Of a DNA stretch of 64,000 nucleotides, positions 23,650-33,734 are shown piece after piece. The notes below the pieces were generated by a model. That model saw only the letters and a program-made list of their open reading frames with translations. It was not told the DNA's origin and ran no database searches. Each line of letters opens with the position of its first letter. The stretch's first letter is position 1. Both the position numbers and the translations under genes were made by a program. The stretch is from Aeromicrobium sp. Root495 (GTDB taxonomy: Bacteria > Actinomycetota > Actinomycetes > Propionibacteriales > Nocardioidaceae): assembly GCF_001426755.1 (NCBI RefSeq), contig NZ_LMFJ01000001.1, positions 2,635,722-2,699,721 of the forward strand. The letters run 5' to 3'.

Positions 23650-24561
23650 TCAGAGCGCGTCCAGGTGCTGCAGGAGGACGCCCTCGCGCAGGGCCCACGG
23701 GCAGATCTCGAGCTCCTGGAGACCGAAGAGGTCCATGACCGCCTCGGCGACGAGCGCGCCGGCCAGCATCTGGTGGGCGCGGTCGCCGGAGACGCCGGGG
23801 AGGTCGGCCACCTCGGCGGGCGTGAGCTGGGGCAGCTCGGCGGCGAGACGGGCGAGGTCGGTGCGTCGCAGCACCCGGCGGACGTACTGGCCCTCGCTCG
23901 AGGACGCAGCGCCGCAGATCCGGGCGAGGGAGCGGAAGGTCTTGCTGGTGGCGACGGCCCGGTCGAACGCGCCACCGCGCAGGATCTGGCCGGCCTGCTC
24001 GGCGAGGGTGGTGCGGACGTAGAGGCGCAGCTCCTCCGCCGACCGTCCGGCGTCGAGCCACTCCCGCGTGAGGCGTCCTGCACCCAGGGGCACGGACTGG
24101 GCGACGTCGGGCTGCTCGTCCGAGCCAGCAGCGAGCTCGAGGGAGCCACCGCCGATGTCGAAGACCCCGAGCCGTCCCGCGGACCAGCCGAACCAGCGGC
24201 GGACCGCCAGGAACGTCAGGCGGGCCTCGTCCTCGCCGGGCAGCACCTGGAGGTCGATGCCGCTCGCCTCACGGACGGCGCTCAGCACCGTCTCGGTGTT
24301 CACGGCCTCACGGACGGCCGACGTCGCGAACGCGACGATCGAGGAGCAGCCCCGCTCCTGGGCCTCGGCCTGCGCCTCGGCCACGTACTTCACGAGTCGC
24401 TGGACGCCCTCGCCGCTGATGCTCTGGTCGGCCTCGAGGTGCTCGGCGAGGCGCAGCGGCTCCTTGAACGAGAACGCCGGAAGGGGCGGCCCGCCGCGGA
24501 AGGCGTCGACGATGAGGAGGTGGCCGGTGTTCGACCCGATGTCCAGCACGCCCATCCGCAT
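23650..24561 (-). CDS. Ppx/GppA-family exopolyphosphatase
   Basis: 303 residues with the ASKHA fold: phosphate-1 loop [17 protein letters not shown], catalytic-Glu region [15 protein letters not shown], and phosphate-2 loop [14 protein letters not shown]. Short actinobacterial members (M. tuberculosis Rv0496, Ppx1) are exopolyphosphatases acting on short-chain polyphosphate. A second in-frame ATG two codons later (24555) could be the true start. The neighbouring TIM-barrel gene is coupled to it. Confidence 0.88.
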   Translation of the reverse strand: MRMGVLDIGSNTGHLLIVDAFRGGPPLPAFSFKEPLRLAEHLEADQSISGEGVQRLVKYVAEAQAEAQERGCSSIVAFATSAVREAVNTETVLSAVREASGIDLQVLPGEDEARLTFLAVRRWFGWSAGRLGVFDIGGGSLELAAGSDEQPDVAQSVPLGAGRLTREWLDAGRSAEELRLYVRTTLAEQAGQILRGGAFDRAVATSKTFRSLARICGAASSSEGQYVRRVLRRTDLARLAAELPQLTPAEVADLPGVSGDRAHQMLAGALVAEAVMDLFGLQELEICPWALREGVLLQHLDAL

Positions 24562-24580
24562 GGTTCTAGTGTTCCACTCC

Positions 24581-24586
24581 TACGAT
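24581..24586 (+). promoter_or_regulatory. -10 element of the Cys-rich protein gene
   Basis: TACGAT, 8 bases before the ATG at 24595, with GGAG between. The transcript would be leaderless or carry only a few leader bases. Confidence 0.4.
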
Positions 24587-24594
24587 GGAGAGCG

Positions 24595-25332
24595 ATGCCT
24601 GAGGTCCTGATGGGTTTCCCCCGCACATGGGTGGAGTTCCCCAACCCCGACGACTCGACCGAGACGTTCCGCTGCGACCTGACGTGGCTGACGTCCCGGT
24701 GGACGTGCATCTTCGGGCAGGGGTGCCCCGGCATCTACTCCTCGAGCCCCGAGGCCGGCTGCTGCACGCTCGGCGCCCACTTCGCCGACGACGAGGACCA
24801 CCAGAGGGTCGCCGAGGCCGTCGCGCGGCTCACCCCGGAGCGGTGGGAGCGCCACGACGAGGTCGGTGCCGACTGGACCGAGACCGACGACGACGGTGAG
24901 CTCAAGACGCGCGCCCTCGGCGGCGCGTGCGTCTTCCACAACTCTCGCGGGTTCGCCGGCGGCTACGGCTGCGCCCTGCACGGGCTCGCGCTCGAGGAGG
25001 GCGTGGAGCCACTCACCCTGAAGCCCGACGTCTGCTGGCAGCTCCCGCTGCGCCGGCAGTTCCGCGACGTCGAGCGCGGCGACGGCACGAGCTACACCGA
25101 GGTCCAGATCGGCGAGTACGAGCGCGGCGGCTGGGGCCCGGGTGGCCACGACCTCGACTGGTACTGCTCGTCCAACACCGAGGCCCACGTGGGCGCCGAG
25201 CCCGTGTACGTCTCCAACCGTGCCGAGCTCGTCGCGCTCATGGGTCAGGCCGGCTACGCCGAGCTCGAGCGCCAGTGCGAGGCGTTCCTCGCCGGCGGCG
25301 CGGGCGCGAGCCGGCACCCCGCCTCGGAGTAG
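24595..25332 (+). CDS. Conserved cysteine-rich protein, possibly metal-binding (DUF3109/YkgJ-like)
   Basis: 245 residues with ten cysteines (27, 38, 44, 56, 57, 112, 126, 147, 191, 228). They lie in segments such as [44 protein letters not shown] and [12 protein letters not shown]. This spacing resembles DUF3109/YkgJ proteins, which are thought to bind zinc or an Fe-S cluster, but the match is by eye only. There is no signal peptide or membrane segment, so it should be cytosolic. It is divergent from ppx and followed by the VOC protein gene. Function unknown. Confidence 0.7.
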   Translation: MPEVLMGFPRTWVEFPNPDDSTETFRCDLTWLTSRWTCIFGQGCPGIYSSSPEAGCCTLGAHFADDEDHQRVAEAVARLTPERWERHDEVGADWTETDDDGELKTRALGGACVFHNSRGFAGGYGCALHGLALEEGVEPLTLKPDVCWQLPLRRQFRDVERGDGTSYTEVQIGEYERGGWGPGGHDLDWYCSSNTEAHVGAEPVYVSNRAELVALMGQAGYAELERQCEAFLAGGAGASRHPASE

Positions 25333-25420
25333 TCCAGCCGGACCTCGGCCCGCGCACGCCGCAGCGGCCAGGCCGACCCTGCTGGTGGCATGCCACGACG
25401 GTCGGGCGAGAATGTGCCGC

Positions 25421-26059
25421 ATGCACCTCGACCACGTGACGTTCGCAGCCGGGCCCGACGGACTCACCGCGGCCACCGAGCAGATCGAGAAGCTCCTCGG
25501 GGCCTCGTTCCTCGACGGAGGCGCACACCCGCGCTTCGGCACCCGCAACATGGTGCTGCCGCTGAAGAACCAGCAGTACCTCGAGATCGTGGAGGTGCTC
25601 GACCACCCCGCCGCCGAGAAGGCCGCCTTCGGCCAGGCCGTGCGCGAGCGCACCGACGCCGGCGGAGGCTGGCTGGGCTGGTGCATCTCGGTCGACGACA
25701 TCGAGGAGGTCGAACGCCGCATCGGTCGCCACGCGGTCCCCGGCAACCGTCGCCGCCCCGACGGCTTCAACCTCGAGTGGGTCCAGATCGGCACGAGCGG
25801 CATGCGCGCCGACCCCCAGCTCCCGTACGTCACCAAGTGGCTCATCGACCCCTCCGAGCACCCGTCGCAGCAGGCTCCCGCCGACGTCGAGCTCGTCGCG
25901 ATCGACATCGCGGGCAGCCCGCAGCGGCTCGCCGACTGGCTCGGTGAGTCGGCCGTGAACACGCTCGAGCAGATCGAGGTCAACTGGATCGCGCCCAACG
26001 CGCTGCCCGGCATCCTCTCGGCCACGTTCGCCACCGCCGACGGCCACATCACCATCTGA
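25421..26059 (+). CDS. VOC/glyoxalase-like domain protein
   Basis: 212 residues from the ATG of MHLDHVTFAAGPDG; an ATG three codons upstream (25412) is possible. The N-terminal HLDHVTFAAGPDGLTAA and later LEIVEVLDHPA and GWCISVDDIEEVERRI segments fit the glyoxalase-like domain (PF13468 type) of the vicinal oxygen chelate superfamily. Metal ligands cannot be assigned with confidence. It precedes radA by 57 bases. No specific reaction can be given. Confidence 0.75.
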   Translation: MHLDHVTFAAGPDGLTAATEQIEKLLGASFLDGGAHPRFGTRNMVLPLKNQQYLEIVEVLDHPAAEKAAFGQAVRERTDAGGGWLGWCISVDDIEEVERRIGRHAVPGNRRRPDGFNLEWVQIGTSGMRADPQLPYVTKWLIDPSEHPSQQAPADVELVAIDIAGSPQRLADWLGESAVNTLEQIEVNWIAPNALPGILSATFATADGHITI

Positions 26060-26104
26060 GCCGCCTGCCCTGCCGTGCCGAGCGGATGTGTCGTGGCCGC
26101 GGCC

Positions 26105-26110
26105 TAGGCT
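26105..26110 (+). promoter_or_regulatory. Leaderless -10 element of radA
   Basis: TAGGCT followed by 6 bases and the radA ATG at 26117; no ribosome-binding site is visible. Confidence 0.45.
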
Positions 26111-26116
26111 GAGGCC

Positions 26117-27496
26117 ATGGCCTCGACGAAGACGTCCTCGAAGCCCGCGTACGTCTGCGCGGAGTGCGGCTGGACCACGTCCAAGTGGGTCGGGCGGTGC
26201 GGCGAGTGCCAGGCGTACGGCAGCGTCGACCTCGCCGGACCCTCGGCGCGCGCCGGTCGCACCAGTGCGGCACCCGTGGCCGTCGCGGCCCGCCCCATCA
26301 CCGAGGTCCCGGTCGAGTCCGCCACGTCGCTCACCTCGGGCATCGGTGAGCTCGACCGCGTGCTGGGCGGGGGCGTCGTGCCCGGCGGGGTGCTGCTCCT
26401 GGCCGGCGAGCCCGGGGTCGGCAAGTCCACCCTGCTGCTCGAGCTGGCCGCCCAGTGGGCCAAGGCCGGCCGTCGCACCCTGTACGTCTCGGGCGAGGAG
26501 TCCGCAGCCCAGGTGCGGCTCCGCGCCGAGCGCACCCACGCCCTGCACCCCGAGCTCTACCTCGCCGCCGAGACCGACCTCGGCGCCCTGCTCACCCACG
26601 TGGACACCGTGCGGCCCAGCCTGCTCGTGGTCGACTCCGTGCAGACCATCGGCTCCGCCGACGTCGACGGCGTCCCGGGCGGCGTCACCCAGGTCCGCGA
26701 GGTGGCCTCCGCCGTCATCGCCCGTGCCAAGACCGCCAACATCGCCACCCTGCTCGTCGGACACGTCACGAAGGACGGCACCGTGGCCGGTCCGCGGGTG
26801 CTCGAGCACCTCGTCGACGTCGTGCTCCAGTTCGAGGGCGACCGCGCCTCGCGGCTGCGCCTCCTGCGCGCGGTGAAGAACCGCTTCGGGCCGGTCGACG
26901 AGATCGGTTGCTTCGACCTCGCCGACTCCGGCCTCGTCGAGGTCCCCGACCCCACGGGTCTCTTCGTCTCACGCCACGAGAAGCCGGTCCCGGGCACGTG
27001 TCTCACGGTCACCATGGAGGGCCGCCGCCCCCTGGTCGCCGAGGTGCAGGCGCTCACGGTCGAGAACCCCGGCGGCACGCCGCGCCGCACCTCCAGCGGT
27101 CTCGACTCCTCACGCACGGCCATGATCCTGGCCGTGCTCACCAAGCACTGCGGCGCCGACCTCTCGCGCCAGGACGTCTACACCGCCACCGTCGGAGGAG
27201 CCCGCCTGCACGAGCCCTCCGCCGACCTCGCGGTCCTCGTGGCCACCGCGTCCGCCTACGCCGGCACCACGGTGGGGGGCGGGCTCGTGGCCATCGGCGA
27301 GGTCGGGCTCGCCGGCGAGGTCCGTCCCGTCCGTCACCTCGCGGAGCGCCTGCGCGAGGCCGCCCGCCTGGGCTTCACCGAGGCCGTCGTCCCGGCCGCG
27401 TCCGAGCTGCCACCGGCCGGATCCCTGCCCATGCGCATCACCCCCATCGCCGACGTCTCCTCGATCCGATCCATCCTCGGTCAACGCAAGCCCTGA
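26117..27496 (+). CDS. radA: DNA repair protein RadA (Sms)
   Basis: 459 residues, full length. The N-terminal C4 zinc finger is YVCAECGWTTSKWVGRCGEC; the RecA-like core has Walker A GEPGVGKSTLL and Walker B LLVVDSVQT, and the RadA-specific KNRFG motif is KNRFGPVDEIGCF. The C-terminal Lon-protease-like domain (GGARLHEPSADLAVLVATASA) lacks protease activity in this family. RadA is a DnaB-like branch-migration helicase in recombination. It is followed 50 bases later by disA; radA-disA linkage is conserved, and in Bacillus subtilis RadA modulates DisA. Confidence 0.97.
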   Translation: MASTKTSSKPAYVCAECGWTTSKWVGRCGECQAYGSVDLAGPSARAGRTSAAPVAVAARPITEVPVESATSLTSGIGELDRVLGGGVVPGGVLLLAGEPGVGKSTLLLELAAQWAKAGRRTLYVSGEESAAQVRLRAERTHALHPELYLAAETDLGALLTHVDTVRPSLLVVDSVQTIGSADVDGVPGGVTQVREVASAVIARAKTANIATLLVGHVTKDGTVAGPRVLEHLVDVVLQFEGDRASRLRLLRAVKNRFGPVDEIGCFDLADSGLVEVPDPTGLFVSRHEKPVPGTCLTVTMEGRRPLVAEVQALTVENPGGTPRRTSSGLDSSRTAMILAVLTKHCGADLSRQDVYTATVGGARLHEPSADLAVLVATASAYAGTTVGGGLVAIGEVGLAGEVRPVRHLAERLREAARLGFTEAVVPAASELPPAGSLPMRITPIADVSSIRSILGQRKP

Positions 27497-27546
27497 GACC
27501 TCTACACTCGTACAGTTCCGTCTCACAGACACCCGGGAGAGCATCA

Positions 27547-28614
27547 GTGGCCGCACCGAGCGACCTCCGCGCGACCCTCGCGAGCCTCGCGCCGGGAACG
27601 GCGCTGCGCGAGGGCCTGGAGCGCATCCTGCGCGGCCGCACCGGCGCGCTCATCGTCGTGGGCCACGACCGCCAGATCGACGCCCTCTCCACGGGCGGCT
27701 TCGCCCTCGACGTCCCCTTCACGGCCACCGGGCTGCGCGAGCTGGCCAAGATGGACGGCGCGATCATCCTCGACAAGGACGCCCAGCGCATCGTCCGGGC
27801 GGGCGTGCACCTCATGCCCGACCCCACCATCCACACCGACGAGACCGGCACGCGGCACCGCACGGCCGACCGCGTGGCCCGTCAGACCGGGGCGCCCGTC
27901 GTCTCGGTGTCGGCCTCCATGCACATCATCGCGCTGTACCGCGGCTCCGAGCGCTACGTCCTGGAGGACGCCGGCGCGGTGCTGGCCCGCGCCAACCAGG
28001 CCATCGCCACGCTGGAGCGGTACCGCCACCGCCTCGACGAGGTGTCCGACGCGCTCTCCGCGCTGGAGATCGAGGACCTGGTCACCGTCCGCGACGTCTC
28101 TGCGGTCGCGCAGCGGCTCGAGATGGTGAGCCGCATCGCGAGCGAGATCGACCGGTACGTGCTCGAGCTCGGCAGCGACGGCCGCCTGCTGTCGCTGCAG
28201 CTGGAGGAGCTCATCAGCGGCGTCGACGCCGAGCGTGAGCTCGTGATCCGCGACTACCTCCCGGTGGCCCGTCGGCGCACGAGCGTCGAGACGGTGCTGT
28301 CCGACCTTGCCGCCATCGACGGCACGGCCCTCGTGGAGCTGGGCGGCGTGGCAGCGGCGCTGCGCATCGGCGACGACACGACGCTCGACTCACCCCTCAC
28401 GCCCCGCGGCTACCGGCTCCTCGCCCGGGTCCCCCGCCTCCCGGCCACCGTCGTGGAGCGGCTCGTGGAGCAGTTCGGCACCCTGCAGAAGCTGCTCGCG
28501 GCCAGCATCGACGACCTGCAGACGGTCGACGGTGTGGGCGACCAGCGCGCCCGGGTCGTCCGCGACGGTCTGTCCCGGCTCGCCGAGTCCAGCATCCTCG
28601 AGCGGTACGTCTAG
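27547..28614 (+). CDS. disA: DNA integrity scanning protein / diadenylate cyclase DisA
   Basis: 355 residues from a GTG. The DAC domain (1-145) shows the two signature motifs DGAIILDKDA and GTRHRTADR that form the c-di-AMP synthase active site. The linker helices and C-terminal HhH DNA-binding domain (LLAASIDDLQTVDGVGDQRARVVRDGL) complete the octameric protein. It makes cyclic di-AMP and responds to branched DNA. It stops one base from the opposing membrane-protein gene, so the two 3' ends probably overlap in mRNA. Confidence 0.97.
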   Translation: MAAPSDLRATLASLAPGTALREGLERILRGRTGALIVVGHDRQIDALSTGGFALDVPFTATGLRELAKMDGAIILDKDAQRIVRAGVHLMPDPTIHTDETGTRHRTADRVARQTGAPVVSVSASMHIIALYRGSERYVLEDAGAVLARANQAIATLERYRHRLDEVSDALSALEIEDLVTVRDVSAVAQRLEMVSRIASEIDRYVLELGSDGRLLSLQLEELISGVDAERELVIRDYLPVARRRTSVETVLSDLAAIDGTALVELGGVAAALRIGDDTTLDSPLTPRGYRLLARVPRLPATVVERLVEQFGTLQKLLAASIDDLQTVDGVGDQRARVVRDGLSRLAESSILERYV

Positions 28615-28615
28615 C

Positions 28616-29383
28616 TCAGTCGGTCTTCGGCGAGGCCGACGCCGAGGGGCTCGGCTTCCTCGTGGGGGTCGCGCTCGGCTTCGCGCTCGGTCGGGGCGTG
28701 CCCTTCGCCGTGGGCGTCGGCCTGGCCGTGGGCTTGGGCCTCGCGACCGCCTGGCCGAGCGTGAACGCGGTCTGGCTGGGCTCGCCGCCGAGGGTGCCGA
28801 TCTGGAGCGTGTACTTGCCGGGCGTGGCCCAGCCCTCCTTGCGTGAGCACGCGATGCCCGAGCCGCGGCCGTTCCACGTGACCCGCACGATGGTCGACCA
28901 CTGCGGGGAGAGCGCCACCGGGTCGGGCAGCACGCTCGCCCTGCACACGCTGGAGTCCCACACGGCAGTCTTGCCCGCGGAGATGACGGCCAGCATCGAC
29001 GACGCCTCGGCCGTGAAGATGCACGGCTTCTCCGCCGACGTGCTCACCGCGAGGTCGAGCGCCACTGCCTGGCGGGCCCGCTGTCCCGTGCTCACCGAGG
29101 GGACCACTCGGACATCCTCGGCCTTGCACGCACCCGTCCCGGTGGGGAGCGAGACCGTGGTGGTGTCGGAGGCCTCGAGGGCCTTCTGCGTCTTCACCGG
29201 CGCGGGGGTGGCCGAGGCCTCGGCACTCGATGACGCAGAGGGCCGCGGCGCCGAGGCCGGCTCGGTGTCGTCGCCACCGGAGGGCCAGAGCTTCACGACC
29301 GCCCAGACGAGGACCACGACGACGGTCACGAGGACGAGGCGTCGCCGCCTGTAGACAGCCGCCGACTGTGGTCTCCCGCTCAC
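28616..29383 (-). CDS. Membrane-anchored protein with Pro/Ser-rich tail (Rv3587c-like position)
   Basis: 255 residues from the GTG of VSGRPQSAAVYRRRRLVLV. One membrane segment (about 17-34, LVLVTVVVVLVWAVVKLW) is followed by a Ser/Ala/Pro linker, an extracytoplasmic domain with four cysteines (CKAEDV, PCIFTA, VCRASV, IACSRK) that could form two disulfides, and a C-terminal Pro/Lys/Thr/Ser tail likely to span the wall. M. tuberculosis has a membrane protein of similar size between disA and mutY. Function unknown. Confidence 0.7.
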   Translation of the reverse strand: MSGRPQSAAVYRRRRLVLVTVVVVLVWAVVKLWPSGGDDTEPASAPRPSASSSAEASATPAPVKTQKALEASDTTTVSLPTGTGACKAEDVRVVPSVSTGQRARQAVALDLAVSTSAEKPCIFTAEASSMLAVISAGKTAVWDSSVCRASVLPDPVALSPQWSTIVRVTWNGRGSGIACSRKEGWATPGKYTLQIGTLGGEPSQTAFTLGQAVARPKPTARPTPTAKGTPRPSAKPSATPTRKPSPSASASPKTD

Positions 29384-29389
29384 GTCCCC

Positions 29390-29395
29390 ACGGTA
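29390..29395 (-). promoter_or_regulatory. Leaderless -10 element (disA-adjacent membrane protein)
   Basis: TACCGT on the minus strand, 6 bases before the GTG at 29383; it supports this start over the longer frame. Confidence 0.35.
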
Positions 29396-29429
29396 TCCGG
29401 ACGCAGCGCCGTGGGAAGATCGACGCGCC

Positions 29430-30302
29430 ATGCTCACCGCTGCCGAGGTCGACCAGCTGCACGACGACGTCGTGTCGTGGTTCGAGGAGAACGCCCGCGA
29501 CCTGCCCTGGCGTCGCGACACGTCGGGCTGGTCGGTCCTGGTCTCCGAGCTGATGCTGCAGCAGACACCCGTGGTGCGTGTGCTGCCCGTCTACGCCGCC
29601 TGGATGGCCCGCTGGCCCACCCCCGCGGACCTCGCGGCGGAGCCGGTGGGCGAGGCGGTGCGCGCCTGGGGTCGCCTGGGGTATCCGCGTCGTGCACAGC
29701 GCCTCCACGCGGCCGCGACGGCCATCGTCACCGACCACGGGGGCCAGGTCCCGAGCGACCACGCCACACTCCTCACGCTGCCGGGTGTGGGCGAGTACAC
29801 GGCGGCCGCGGTCGCCTCGTTCGCCTTCGCCGGCCGGCACGCCGTCATGGACACCAACGTGCGACGCGTCCTGACCCGGGTGGTCGAGGGCCGGCAGTAC
29901 CCGGCGGCCTCCATCACGGCTGCGGAGCGTCGGCTCGCGCACGACCTGCTCCCCCATGACGACGCGCACCGCTGGGCCGCCGCCACGATGGAGCTGGGCG
30001 CCGTCGTGTGCACGGCCAAGGCGCCCCGTTGCGACGCCTGCCCCGTCCGGGACCTCTGCCGGTGGCGCGCCCTCGGCTACCCCGAGCACGACGGGCCCGC
30101 CCGCAAGGGTCAGGCCTGGGCGGGGACCGACCGGATGGTGCGGGGACGGCTGCTGGCCGTGCTTCGCGAGTCGGACGGCCCCGTCGAGAAGGCCCGTCTC
30201 GACACCGCGTGGGACGAGGACGACCAGCGCGAGCGGTGCCTGGACTCCCTGCTCGACGACGGACTCGTCACGCTGCTCGACGACGGGCGCTTCGCGCTCT
30301 GA
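29430..30302 (+). CDS. mutY: A/G-specific adenine glycosylase
   Basis: 290 residues. It removes adenine opposite 8-oxoguanine. The catalytic Glu is in SELMLQQTPV, the HhH is LPGVGEYTAAAVASFAF, the catalytic Asp is in VMDTNVRRV, and the [4Fe-4S] motif C-X6-C-X2-C-X5-C is CTAKAPRCDACPVRDLC. The C-terminal part after the cluster is short (about 80 residues) and lacks a clear NUDIX-like MutT domain, as in other actinobacterial MutY proteins. Confidence 0.95.
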   Translation: MLTAAEVDQLHDDVVSWFEENARDLPWRRDTSGWSVLVSELMLQQTPVVRVLPVYAAWMARWPTPADLAAEPVGEAVRAWGRLGYPRRAQRLHAAATAIVTDHGGQVPSDHATLLTLPGVGEYTAAAVASFAFAGRHAVMDTNVRRVLTRVVEGRQYPAASITAAERRLAHDLLPHDDAHRWAAATMELGAVVCTAKAPRCDACPVRDLCRWRALGYPEHDGPARKGQAWAGTDRMVRGRLLAVLRESDGPVEKARLDTAWDEDDQRERCLDSLLDDGLVTLLDDGRFAL

Positions 30303-30308
30303 CCCCGG

Positions 30309-30614
30309 TCAGGGGGCCGGCGAGCCCGACGGGCCCCGGCGCTGACGGACGAGGGTCACGCCGGCGACGACGATGCCCGCGAGGATGAGCACGAGGCCCA
30401 CGATGCGGAACGGCTTGGGCGAGGAGTTGTAGTCGGCGATCTCCTCGTAGCTCTCCTGCGAGATGGCGCAGCCCGAGTCGGAGTCGGTGAAGCCCGAGCT
30501 GGGCGTCCCGTCGGGCACGCACTCCCCGTCCGGCGGACCCGGCTGGAGCAGGATCGCCAGCACTCCCACCACGACGAGGACAGCGGCGACGATCCAACCT
30601 CTTTGAGCTCGCAT
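30309..30614 (-). CDS. Small two-helix membrane protein of unknown function
   Basis: 101 residues from the ATG of MRAQRGWIVAAVLVV. Two membrane helices (9-26 and near the C-terminus, IVGLVLILAGIVVAGVTLV) flank a polar loop with two cysteines (GECVPDG, SGCAIS). The stop lies 6 bases from the mutY stop on the other strand. No family recognised. Confidence 0.6.
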   Translation of the reverse strand: MRAQRGWIVAAVLVVVGVLAILLQPGPPDGECVPDGTPSSGFTDSDSGCAISQESYEEIADYNSSPKPFRIVGLVLILAGIVVAGVTLVRQRRGPSGSPAP

Positions 30615-30675
30615 GCACCGCAGCCAATCACGGATCGCCGGGCGGAGCAACGCAGGGCTCCGGCCCCAGAAACAG

Positions 30676-30710
30676 CAGGGCCCCGCCGGAGCGCGTCCGG
30701 CGGGGCCCTG
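30676..30710 (-). terminator. clpC terminator hairpin
   Basis: A perfect 15-bp stem (CAGGGCCCCGCCGGA, 30676-30690, with 30696-30710) around a 5-base loop, 17 bases after the clpC stop. On the clpC strand it is followed by CTGTTTC, a short T-rich run. Confidence 0.85.
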
Positions 30711-30727
30711 TCTGATCGTGCGGCTGG

Positions 30728-33241
<2,514 letters not shown>

Positions 33242-33271
33242 GTTGCCCCCTCCATCGGGTGTGTTCCAGTC

Positions 33272-33299
33272 AGTCTAGGCGTGGTGCGGTCGCCGCACC
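33272..33299 (-). promoter_or_regulatory. Candidate clpC promoter region with perfect palindrome
   Basis: A -10-like TAGACT (33272-33277, minus strand) lies 30 bases before the clpC ATG. Immediately upstream is the perfect inverted repeat GGTGCGG-TCG-CCGCACC (33283-33299), covering the spacer and the -35 zone. It does not match the ClgR or HspR consensus as I recall them; a repressor or activator site is an inference. Confidence 0.4.
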
Positions 33300-33373
33300 C
33301 GACATGCCCAGATACGTCACTCAACCGTCACACGGGCCCTGGTGTTCCGGCTGTTCACCCTGGGCGTAATGCG

Positions 33374-33409
33374 CGACGACGACCCTCCCCCGGGGGAGGG
33401 TCGTCGTCG
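33374..33409 (-). terminator. 36-bp perfect palindrome after ptsH
   Basis: Two perfect 18-base arms (33374-33391 and 33392-33409, centre CCCCCGGGGG, outer CGACGACGA) with no loop bases, 18 bases after the ptsH stop. Probable terminator of the fru operon. Confidence 0.8.
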
Positions 33410-33427
33410 GGTGCTGCGGGACGGCGC

Positions 33428-33685
33428 TCAGGCGTCGAGGTCGGCGGCGACGAGCGCCGCGATCTGCTCCAGGACGGCCTCGTCGGGCGACTCCACGGTG
33501 ATCTCGGTGCCGGGGCCGGCGCCGAGCGTCATGATGAGCAGCGACGAGCCGGCGTCGACCGGCTCTCCCCCGGCCACCGCGAGGGTGACGGGGGCTCCGG
33601 CCGCAGCAGCGGCCTCGGCGATGGTGGCGGCCGGCCGGGCGTGGAGCCCGACCGACGATCCGACGGTCACGGTCTTGCTGGCCAT
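33428..33685 (-). CDS. ptsH: Phosphocarrier protein HPr
   Basis: 85 residues, standard size. The phosphorylated His is H15 in SVGLHARPAAT. The region around residue 46, where Firmicutes carry a regulatory Ser in KSIMGVM, reads AGSSLLIMTL, so HPr-kinase control is doubtful. HPr passes phosphate from enzyme I (PtsI, divergent gene 4 kb away) to the IIA domain of the FruA protein encoded just upstream. Confidence 0.95.
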   Translation of the reverse strand: MASKTVTVGSSVGLHARPAATIAEAAAAAGAPVTLAVAGGEPVDAGSSLLIMTLGAGPGTEITVESPDEAVLEQIAALVAADLDA

Positions 33686-33734
33686 GTCAGGTCCTTCCGG
33701 TGGTGGTGGCGGTGCAGTGGTCTCGAGTGGTCGG

